NCBI RefSeq assembly: GCF_001949145.1
Contig: NW_019091440.1
Span: 1,578,753-1,642,752, forward strand
Source of the DNA: Acanthaster planci
Taxonomy: Eukaryota > Echinodermata > Asteroidea > Valvatida > Acanthasteridae
Direction of reading: 5' to 3'
Length of the DNA: 64,000 nt
The translations under genes were made by a program, and so were the position numbers. Below are positions 25,301-37,300 of the stretch, one piece after another (the stretch's first letter is position 1; each line of letters begins with the position of its first letter). The notes beneath the pieces were generated by a model, which saw only the letters and a program-made list of their open reading frames with translations, did no database searches and was not told the origin of the DNA.

Positions 25301-28300
25301 ACTCATTTGAACTGTTTAAGTATGGTACCAAGCTGATAAGAGCTAAAACCGCAATTTCCAGATATCATGATATAGGTGCCAGACCTCTTTCCGAAACGCA
25401 TCGTCTTTTGTTTTGGAGATTCTGAATTTCAACCTCAGAGAGTTTTGCAGATTTCTCTCTGACATCAGTATCAAATATCTCCACTGAAAATTTGGAAATA
25501 CTTCCAGACCAAACAACGTTTAAGGTAAATTTCATCAACAGACGGGGCATTTTTTGGCTAACAAATTGACATATCCTATTTACTCTTTATAAGATGGTTA
25601 ATTACAGGCAAGTTTCAGCAACAACCATTTAACAACCACTGGCCAAATTTCCCTGGTAACCTGCCCACAAAATGCATCCTGGGTATTGGGCAAAAATGGA
25701 CCAGTGGTTAACATATAAAGTTGCCATTCCAACTAGTCTAACAAAGTACGCAGCTACTGACCGGTGACGTCTGTGTACTCCTCCGCATTGAAGGGGAGCT
25801 GAGGGTCCGGAGCCAGACTAATGAATGCACGTTGGTAAGGGGAGAAACAGATTTGACCTGAGGTCACCCTCCTTAGCAACACCTCCAAGTACCTACACAC
25901 CCAAAAAAAAGGTCAAAGGATAGAGGACCTCCACATCTTATCTAGAAAGACAAAAACACTTCAGCTATTGTGGCCAGTTTGATCCAACAATTTGCTTTAA
26001 AACTGGGGGCTTAATTTACAGTAAAAATGATTATTTTAATGACAGCAAAATTCTCCCTACCAGTTGGTATACAGCATGGTGATTGTCTTTTCACCGTGAC
26101 TGTCCAGTTGCTGTGTTTGCTGCAACATGACGTTGTTGAACACTCGGGTCACGTCAATATGAACTATTAAAAAACAAAAAAACAAAAAAACAAAAAATCA
26201 CACATCATCGAAAACTCAAAGTGTATGAAAGTCATTACTTATTGATGTTGAAAAAACTTTTTTTCTGGCTAGCGCCCCCCCGAACAGAGATATTGACAAA
26301 TGGGAAGAGTAACCAATATAGGGCTGGGTAACTCGGTTGGTAGAGCACTGGTACGGTATTCCAGAGGCCGCAGGTTCAAATCCCGCTTCAGTCAATTTCT
26401 TTGTTCATCTTTATAGTCATTCATAAGCACCTCGTCAGTTTCCCTATATGATTTGTTTCATGAAAAAAGTTGATCCAAAAGTCTGTTGACGTTGCAAAGC
26501 TTGGTGGTCAAGTTGCAAGATATTCTTTTCTTATCCAAGAAAGTGGATACAGTTTTTTTCTCCAAGTTTCCGCACAGGCTTGCATATACGATACTTACTT
26601 GCTGAATGTAACTTCAATGACGTGGAAAAGGAAAAAAACTGATTTTGTTGCCCATATGGGTAAATCCAGAAATTAGCGGTCCAAAAGTGTGACATTTTTG
26701 TGTCCCTGTTACATCTGACCTTTGTTATTTGATATGGAACTTCGGAATTGATTTCAAACTATCACTATTTGCGGTAGCACCATGGATATATCTCTTTGAG
26801 TATGTGGGGTTCTGCAAAGAACCGGTGGCACTCAATGTTTCAGACAGTATGCTCTGTCCGTCGTCAGGAGACTGCAGAGGGTCCAGTGATGAGGCAGCTC
26901 ATGTGGTGTGTAGAGGACAGTGAGGTGTGGAGAGGATGCTAACTCTGGATCCAACCGGTGGCTCGGGTCATCTCCAAGCCAGCGGTCTCCTGACGACGGA
27001 CAGAGCATACTGTCCAAAACGTTGAGTGCCACCGGTTCTTTTCAGAACCCCACATACTCAAAGAGATACCTCCATGGTGCTACCATAAACCTATCTAGTT
27101 TACTTGCTACCTCCACTGTGAAAAGCTTCAAAATCTCATATCACAATTTGTTTGGCAGGTTAATTTGCATTAATTAATTCATCACTCTTGGAAATTAGAA
27201 AATGTGTTCTGAACTTTCAAAATCATTTGTCACATGTTGCAGTGACACACAAAAAAATTCACCAATTTATGGAATTACCCACAATAGGCCTAAAGGCTCT
27301 CCAACATGTTCAAAGAGAAGATTTTACAAGGAAGCTGATCTTGTTACTTTACAATTCGAAGGTCATACCATGAACTGGCATTTCACAGTTTGGTGTCTCA
27401 CAAAGTGATCCATTGTGCATAAACATTATGCATAAGATCAGTCAGTTTATGGGTCAAACAACGATGATTTGAAGGAACAACTCTTTACAGATTTACCATG
27501 GCTCTCAATGCTTTGCAGGACGTTCATGTAGGTGCGAACGCTGGTCAGAAGCTCGGAGGGTTTCGCGATCTCGTTGGTCTCTGGTTTGTACATCATCATG
27601 CCTACAAGGGCTCTATTGAGAAATAAGTGAAAGACGTCCATTAACAATTTCTGCACAGTTGTCAGGACCTTGGAAAGACCTTTCCAGAACTCACCAATTA
27701 TTCCAATTTTCAGGGACAAAAACTAGGCTTTTTAACCGGCCAAAGAGGTATAATTACATGCACATGATGAAAGAAAACAATGAAAGCATTGTACTGAGTC
27801 AAAACTGAACTTCGAATTGAAATGCACTCTCTTTAGTAAAAATGGAAGTTACACCCTTTGAGACCTTGTCCAAACATTTCAAGACCCCTTTTGTATCCAA
27901 GTGTCCCGTGCAATTGTTCTCAATCTGGCTTGAATTTCACAATTCAATTCACACACAAAAAAGGCACTCTGAATTTCATGTGTCATTTGCACAAAGTCTT
28001 GTATATTGAAAGGTGCAGAAAACACTGTCGCCAAAAACCCAAGATATTTGGGATTAATTAAGAATGGAGATTGAACTAATGGGTCATTCTATAAATTTAG
28101 GTTCCAAAATGTGATTTTTTCCATCTCTGTTACCTCTGCCATGTTTACCATCTAAAAAATTTGACAACGGATGTATCACTGAAATCAATTTCAAGCTAGT
28201 TTCGTTTATTTGGCAGGTAATTTGCAGCACTTATTAAATCTTGGAAATTCTTGACTTGGTCTTGGAACAGGGACGGGAAAAAAATGGACCCTGAATTTAC

Positions 28301-31300
28301 AAAATGACCCTAAAATGCAGAGTCTTACTTGGCAAATCTGGCCTCCAGATGTTGAATGAGGTACTCCCTGGGAGCAAACGTGTGCTCCCACACGACGATT
28401 TTGGGAGTGAAGTTGATGGCAAAGCACAGCTCCGTCAGGCTAATGTGAAGCTTGTCAAAGCTGAGAGCAAAGTGGAAAACAGAATGAAGTCGTAAAGGCT
28501 GGTTCAATCTTCAGATGAAAGTGCAACTGAGGCGATTATGACTTCACCGAAATCTGTAGCTAAATTTGTTTTCCATAACTCTTCCGTGACTTTCCGGGAT
28601 AACTTTTTCCAGGATCTTCTGTGACTTTAACTGACTTTTTCCAGGATCTTCCGTGACTTTCCAGGACAACTTTTTCCAGGATCTTCCGTGACTTTCCAGG
28701 ACAACTTTTTCCAGGATCTTCCGTGACTTTCCAGGACAACTTTTTCCAGGATCTTCCGTGACTTTCCAGGACAACTTTTTCCAGGATCTTCCGTGACTTT
28801 AAGTGACTTTTTCCAGGATCTTCCATGACTTTCAAGGATCTTCTGTGACCATGGTAAACCTTTCTTTGGTATGAAAAGCCGCAACGGACAGTGACTTACA
28901 CGCTGAGTTTCTCACGCGTCTTGCGATGGCTCTCCGATCCGGGGACTGTTGGCTCAGGGATGTTCTTGTTCTTCTTGTCTTTTTCCTTGATTCGTCGTCT
29001 GAGATGCTCGTTCTTGGCAAGATGGGGAGCCGCATTCTTGGGCAACAGCTGTTGGGAAAATTAAGGAAAGCTTGACAGTTTAGACACACTTATATTTAAC
29101 TTTATGCTCTTCTTTGATGTATAGAAACAATTTGACATCCTGTTGGGACTAAATGTACTGAAAAAATGCACCTTTTTAACATACAAAAGATTGTCCATGC
29201 TTTGGTGGACAACAGAGGGCGCTGTTGCTGGGATGTCAATCAGTGAAAACACTGATCAGTTTGCAGGGTTTTTTTTTAAATTGGAGACTGAAAAGTCGTT
29301 CACTGAAAAAAAAAATTGAGGAAAGAGTTGCTCATTGGCTTAATTTTCCCCCCAAGGAATGACATCACAGTTTTGCTTATGAAAATGGAAGTTTGTATTA
29401 GCATTAAAAAGCAAAAAAGCACCAAAACACCTTTTAAAAATGCAAACAAAAAAATAAGCTTATTGAAACAAACAGGTCCATTTTGAGGATTGTAGTAAAA
29501 ATATTGCATTGCTTAGACCAAAGTACAAACTTGCACAAAGTAATTACTTCTGAACAATCATTCACAACGTGGAAAAAACAACCAAACCTGATCGCTCAGA
29601 ATGCACTGTTCTGTGCAGATCTTTGTCACCACATCCTTGACCTCCTTCGCCAGCCTGTCTAGGAATGCATTGGTGACGGTCAGACTGCGGTCTCCAATGT
29701 GATACCTCTGTACAAAAAAATTAAGCAAACCACATGAGTGGCTGGATAAGAGACTAATTACTCCAAGTGCTCAAAGTTGTGACTGATTAGTTCAAATACA
29801 TAACTACACTACACAAACACATCTTTATCGAAGAATTCACTTGGCAGTTTCAAAATAACAGGGTGGTGGCGAAGAAAATGTACTGTCAAGCTGATATTAC
29901 ACTTAGGAAAATTACTGAGCACCAGTCAAAGACATGTTATGCCACATGACATTTCTGGTTGGTAACCAGTGCCGTTACACTGTCCATTGAAATACATCCC
30001 AACAACGCACCTGACCATTTTTTTGCAAATTCCATTTTTTATGATTGCTTTATTGTACTTATATGCTTCTTTATCTATTAACAAACAAAACAATGAAGAG
30101 GAAAGTTTATGACAATACTTGACAAAAGTTTCAAAAGCACGGCAAAACCAAGCATGCAAAGGGTGACCAAACTTACGAACTTCCATACTTCTAGATCTCG
30201 ACAAACAATCGAAAGTGACCAAAACGCTGGTTACAAACACGACCAGAGAATTCTACTGTGGTCAGAAACTATGACAATGGGTGTAATGAGTACAAGACAT
30301 GAGAATCACATTTAAAAAGTGGGTAATTCCACACCAAAAGAAAAAAAAATCAGAAGAAATGTTTGAATTGTCAAGGCTTGACATCAAACTATAAGACTGA
30401 ATTACCTGTAAGAATGCTGAATATTTGAAATTTGGACCAATAATCAAATATTTGAATAACTATTTTCAAATCATATATTCAGAGGTAACAATCAATAACA
30501 TAAAAGAGGGAAAAATTGGAATTCTTTGGTTTTACAAAGTTACATAAATACGGCCTCCAACAAAACTATTCCACTTTTTTTTGACATGTGAATCACTGGG
30601 ACACAAGGAATATATTATTTGGACAAACTATCAGCCCAGTTCCACACTTCCTCACACAAGTAAGTATTTGCCTGCAACTGGGACCCCCTGTTGTTCCTCT
30701 TTTGTTTGTACTTTAACTTTTTTAGAAGACCACCCATATGTTTTGTACACAGTTGTCAATCGGGGACCCTCTGTCAATCGGGGACCCTCTGTCAATCGGG
30801 GACCCTCTGTCAATCGGGGACCCTCTGTCAATCGGGGACCCTCTGTCAATCGGGGACCTTATTGTCCTCTATTGTTCAGGGTCCCCAATTGAATGAAGAG
30901 ACAAACTCATTTATATATAACTACACGCTTTGAGACCCCTCTCCAAGAGCTCACAAAGACTAGTCTTGTGTATACTCTGGGCAAAGCCTGTCTGTCCGTC
31001 AAATCAGTCAAAGAGGACCCACCTAAGATAGTGACTGAATTTTGGACTGTTTTCGACTGTTCAAATGATCTGGGATTACAAAAGGAAATCAATTTTGATG
31101 AGTACCAGAGTTTAATCTTATGGCAAATGTTGCATTACTCATTAAACCTAACCCCCTAGGGAGTATATAAAATCAATCTGAAATAGGGAGATTTAGGACT
31201 GTTAAGGAAAGGCATTATTGTGGGTCAGTTGTAGAGGCTGATCTGGCATCCTACTTATTAGTAACAGACTTCTACTACAAACAGCACTAGAAACCAGTTT

Positions 31301-34300
31301 ACAAGTGATGCAGGTGAAAATGACATGACGAGACAAAAGTGTATGGAATTACCCACAATTCAACATGCAGCCATTCCATTCATGATACATGCACCCTCTG
31401 ATATGTAACCACCACAGTTTTTTTAACCATGAAGTTGGTACAACTTTCAAAGTCAAGGAACCGCAAAACATGTTCTAAAATTGTGAATTATTTAGAAGAC
31501 ATGCAGTACGCAAAATACTTTAAAACTCTTCTGCAGCAAATTGGAATTCTTTTAATGGAGAAACCCAAAGAGTGAGAAACATTTTGACAAAGAGCCCGAA
31601 TGAAGTGCAGGGAGAAACTTTAATGGAATGGCTGATGTGACAAACGGTTAAACCTTACCCTATCCATAAAATATGTGCTCGTTTCACGCTCATTTCGTGC
31701 ACTAACCTGAAAGAGTTAGTGAGTTTTAGTTTTAAGATCAAACAGTTAAGGACTGGTCAGAGGACCCCCCCCAGCTCAAGACAGATGAAAGCCAGAAGTT
31801 TGGAAAGATCTAGAATGAAACTGGAAAGCTTGGTATTAAAGAGCCCAGGCAATGAAGTTTTCTTCGACACACTTTCTTGTGCGACTTAACGATCTTTATT
31901 AATGCATGAAATCTATTCGACCTCGTTTTGGGGTTAACTAAATGAAAAGTGAAGTTTTTTTATGACGCATTTAAACATTGTCCATGCTCTTCTGGACAAC
32001 AGAGGGCGCCGTTGCTAGCAAGTTAATCACGCCGCTCTATCGTATATAGGTTCTCTGTTGATATTGTTAACTGAAAATTTGATGAAAACAAAGACTGCTT
32101 GTCTTAATATGGCAATGTACTTAAGCAACAATGATTCCCCAAAGAAAAGGAAATTAAAAACAGCAAAACATTCAATATTCCAGCAATCTTCTGCACACCA
32201 TTCAATAAATATTGAGCTTTTTCTCCCTGGAATAACATCACAATTTTGGTCATGAATATGGAAATTCAGATTAGCATAAAATCCAAAAGGGTACCAAAAT
32301 AACATACACAGTACCAAACAATTAAAAATGAGATATATAAAACCTAAAGGTGCGTTATGAAAGGTTGTGGTAAAAAAACTGCATTGCAAAGACCCGTTGA
32401 GGTTAAGCAGGTTTGGGTAACGAGTTAACACAACCATGTCGTCAGTGGGCATTGGTCAGACAATTAGTTGATTGAGCACAAACAAGTTATTGAAGTGAAA
32501 CGAATGTGCATGTAAAAAGGGTGGCGTGAAAGGAAACAAGAATAAAAGTTGGATTATTAAAATACAGTGCCTCCGTGCAAAGATAAAATCTTTTGCTGAG
32601 TTCTGGCCAAGAATCTATGAACAAACAGTCTCAGGTGAAATTTGAAAAATGGAAGGACGAGTGGAGATAATGTGTCAATATTTCTAAGGAATATTAGAAT
32701 TCAGCAAATCATGAACCAAGGAGACATGGGAAGAAACGATTAGTTTTGCTATTTTTTAAAGTTTTGATGTTAGGTAAAGAAAAAAATCAGTTCTCTGTGC
32801 GGCAAAGAAGATATGCCGTGGTGGTGTTGAGGATTAATGTTTGTGTTGTTCCTCCAGTGAGTGGGAGTGATTCACAATAAAGAGCGCCGCCAAGATATTG
32901 CCGCAGAAAGTTCATTTTCCAAAGCTGATGAGCAGGTGAAGCATTGCAGTCTGGCATTTGAGTGTACGTCAGCAGACAAACTGCTACTCATGAATAATTC
33001 AAGTTCCCCGTGCGCAGAAAGGGAATAGAATTTATAGACCATTTCCCACAATGCACTGCAATTAAGTCTTTCAGTGGCAACCTCCTGGTGGCGCACTGTA
33101 CTGTGAATCACCTGTGTTGCACAACCCTATTAAGTTGGCAGTTTTCCAAACTGTCATTTTCTTAGTTCTTGTAGTGCCAGTTTGAAGCCGCAAAACCCTC
33201 AAATCAATATGCTCGCAACAAAATTCAGAACTGCAGAGTGCACGTGAAACCATGCAGTCTGGTTTCATGACAGTTAAAAAAAATAATAAAGCTGCGTACC
33301 TCCTCAGGGCAAAGTTCGTGGGTGCAGTTGATGAAGTGCGTACAGATCAACGGGAACGCAATGGCATAACGCGCCTGAGAGGCGTAGCTGAGGCACATCT
33401 CAAACATGCGGTCAAAGAACCGACTACGATGGCTGGAATGAGACGGTAAAATCACAAGATTTCTGAAATTCTAAATTTTAAAATTCTAAAGCAAATTCTA
33501 AACTTACTGTATGGAACACAAATTGTCCTACTGAGCCAATCAAGTTACAAGTCCCTTCACAAGTCCAGTTACAAGTCCCTTCCCAAGGCCAGTTACAAGT
33601 CCCTTCACAAGTCCAGTTACAAGTCCCTTCCCAAGGCCAGTTACAAGTCCCTTCCCAAGGCCAGTCACAAGTCCCTTCCCAAGGCCAGTTACAAGTCCCT
33701 TCTCAAGGCCAGTTATAACTAACAGGGTGAACAACGACAAAAGAATGCTTTTGTTACAGCTCATTTTAATAGCTTGTGAATTGGCTTAACTCTGTTAGGT
33801 ATTAACAGACAGAATCCACTCAAAACTCCAACGGGATTAAAAAAAGTCTATCGAGAACTGAATATGTTACGTCTAAGATCCTGGAGTTACGGAGGTCTGA
33901 GATTCAGGATTCCTACCAGAAGATGCTCAAGTCGGACGTTTCATTGAGGATCTCGTCCAGGGCATCCACCATGATGGTGTGGAAGACAATGGTGTTCATG
34001 GTCCGAGCCAGCTCGTGATTCTCAGTCAGGATGAGCGTGGCCTTACGGATGCTGGTGTAGGCTTGGAGACGGAACCAGTCTAAACGGAAGCCGCGGAAGT
34101 CAAACACTTCTCCCTTCTCTACTACGGATGAAAAAAAATTGAAACGGAGGACGTGATTTTGTGTTTTTAATAGTTATTTTCTGACTTTTTATGTAAACAG
34201 AAGAGTACGGTACAAGTCCTTGGACTACTCCTTTGGTGGTGTTTTATAATAAAACTGATTTGAGATGAATTTTGTGTTTGTCTTGGCTGTGTCTGCAACA

Positions 34301-37300
34301 AAGGAACTTTCTGTTTAAAATGAAGTGAAGGTATACAAAGCCTCATCCCGACATGGGGTTCGTCCATTCTTGTTTAAGTTTCAGCCTAATTGGACAGGGC
34401 TTGTTGTAGTTTAGGCGTATCTGCCAACACTGGGAGATCGGAAAGTGCTGGTTTTGTGTCACGTGTCTTTGTGCGCCTTTGCAGAAAGGACTTCACACTC
34501 GATCTCAAGGAGAACATGCATTGTGGATCACTGTTGTTTATCATTCCAGCTCACCCCGCTCTGGGCATCTGTGTATTTATCACCAACGAGCAGCCTTCCT
34601 AGATGGTGTGAGGTGCATGAGACTTTTTTTTTCAAATTTTCGTTTATTATGATTTTTATATCTTTGAAGACTCAAGATTTGGAATGGTTCCAATGAAATT
34701 GGAACTGTTGGCAGGTAGGTCATGGTCACATTTTGAACAGAAAACTCAGATCAGTGTCCTCCGCACAGTACGATTGAAATGAAACTTGGCCTATGTATGG
34801 GCATGGATAGGCATGGTTGGCAGGGGGCTGATCGTCACATGGTTGAGAAAAAAAGGCCTGTTTACGGGGTTAAAATGTGACCAATTTACCTTGCTGAAGG
34901 CTGAGATTTTCCATGGTTTGTACAAAGGAAGAGAGAATGACCGATTCATCTTCTGAGCACAATGGAAGATTCTGTGAATAGGAACAAAGCAATAACATGC
35001 AAAACCATAATACCGGAATCGATACTTCAAATCTGTAAGTCATCAAAATCACTCCCAAGTATTGTAGTATTCAACAGATTCAAGCCTCTATGACAAGATG
35101 GCGGCACCACTGGCTTTTACAGTGTTAGATTAGGAGAGGGCTGGAACCATCCTGGCTGAAAAAAATGGCTGACGGAGCTCATTACTTAATGAAACAGTTC
35201 GGCAAAGGAAACTTTAAAAAGTTCATAATGCATCATGTTGGGCTAGGTCCAAAGATGACTATTTGTCCACATCTGGCAAATTTTCCCTGGTAACCCATGC
35301 ACAAAACATATCCCAGGTACCAGGCAAAACCGATGCAGCAGACAAACAGTTGCCACTCTAACCTGCCCGTTGTCAACGACAAACCTAAACAATTTCAGAA
35401 AGTCACCAGTTATCTAGCTGAATCTAATCTTCCACTCACTTGAGTGTGCCACCAAACAAAAGACCACGAGCATTAAGAGTGATACCAAAAGTCGACCAGG
35501 GGCTAACCTTTGCGAGATTGTTGAGAACGATGGCATCGTAGCCATTTAGGTATTGGATATAGTATTGCTGAAGAACTTGATGGTACTTCTTCACCAGTGC
35601 TGAATCAAAAGGATAAAAAATGAACGATGTGTTAAACACAACAACCTGACAAGCCTGTGCTTGAACTGTGACTTTAATTGGCAATGAACAGACTTCTATT
35701 CTAGAGGTACATGTAGCCATGACCAACTCATACAAAGTCTGAAGTTGCTTTGCTGAAACCTCAAGTTACAGCAGGAAAAAAACGTTTCTACTGCTTTTAG
35801 TTTTTGAAAATGAGTGCACAGTAGTTTAAAATAATTAGTTCTAAATTTACTTGGAAGAGGACAAGGAGATTACATGTCTGGTTGGTGTAGTGGTTCTTTC
35901 CTCGCCTTCCGCCTCTGCGGCCCGGGGTTCGAATCCCGGCCCGGTCCATATGTGGATTGGGTTTTCAGTCCCTACCTGATTCCGTAGGTTTAACCCAGAA
36001 TATTCTTCTGGGGTTTTCCTCCCACCTCTAAAACTGTAACTGCTTCTCGTTGTCTCCTCTCAACAGGTTTCTTCCGGCTTGCAAGCTTACAGTGCCTAGG
36101 GCGCTTTTGAGGAATCCTTGGTGTCATAACCACAAATAGATAATAACAATTTGTTCAAGAAAGGTTCAAGTTTCCACACCTCTGAGTTCTTCCATGTGAA
36201 AAAGCATCTCTGGCAGCAAAGGGTCCAGGAAATCATCCACATTTGTCTTGGATTTCATCTTTGGATGAGGGTGTTCGGCATGACGGACAAGCCACAGGAT
36301 CTCATCACGGGCAAAAGCTAGCCCCATGAAGACGTACAACGCCTGCGATGGGAGAAACATGTAAGGAACGGCAGAGATTTATGTATCTGATAAACACTTG
36401 TCAGGGGGCTCACACCAATGGGAGCCCCAACTGTATTGTGGGAAAAAGTGGACATCACGTGACCCTATAGCAATCATGTATAGGTCTACAGCATCGGACC
36501 TTGTCCAAGTTTTCATGACAAAATCTTCAAGCGCCCCTTCTCTGTCATTTCATGAGATGTAGTGATTGGTCAAAATTTTGACATTGGGCCACTCAAATAC
36601 GGGACATGTACTACAGTGCACCACCAAAGGGTTGCACAGAGACGCCATTTCCAAGTTTATGGTCAACAAAAGCCCGGTATAAATGGATATTTCTCAGTTT
36701 TTAAAATATGAAGTTTCGGAGCGACATTCTACCCCTTGAGTAGTTAAAATGAATATTCAAAATGCCCTTGCGACTCTTATATCCAAACAAATATCAAGAA
36801 CATGTTGAATTCTCTAAGCAAATCCATGGAACACAATTTGTGAACCATTTCCCACAATGCCCTGCAAAAAATGGCATCTCGTCATCAACCTCTTGGTGGC
36901 GCACCGTACTGTGGATCACACCAATATTGGTTCCTGAACATTGATATCAACACAATTTTGAAGAGCCATACTTTTGGTCCGAGGAGTCCCGGTTGGTCTG
37001 ACAAGATGGTGACCAGTTCCTTCAAAGCTCCACGCAAGAACTTCCGTCGATCGCGGTGCACGCCGGGGCTGCAAAAAAAACATACATGAATGAAAGTGGA
37101 AGAAAAATCCGACAAGCAGAGGTGTAAAAATCTGAAACAAAGGCACTGAACCTTGACTTCAAAAACCTGAGCTCTTGGAATTGAATAATCCACACATCAA
37201 ATGTTTGTCAGAATGATTGACGTTATTTTTAAAAAAACTTTTAGATGCAATGTTCTCAGTTTCTCTTATTTTCATTGCTAGCTGGTCATGAGAAGACTTC

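Noticed and set aside
26320-26394. A tRNA gene
   Set aside because: Shared leader and tail with the inverted copy at 50152 show a SINE.
28544-28884. Three overlapping long minus-strand open frames rich in GKSRKILEK-type repeats
   Set aside because: They are the same 35-bp minisatellite read in all three frames, inside an NCKAP1 intron.
30755-30862. A CRISPR-like array
   Set aside because: The units are directly adjacent with no spacers, and the host is an animal.
32027-32452. 141-codon minus-strand open frame
   Set aside because: It overlaps the dispersed repeat shared with 29163-29520 and lies in an NCKAP1 intron; no known motif.
35875-35950. A tRNA gene
   Set aside because: The head has A and B boxes, but it is followed by the same body as an inverted copy at 49150, which marks a SINE.
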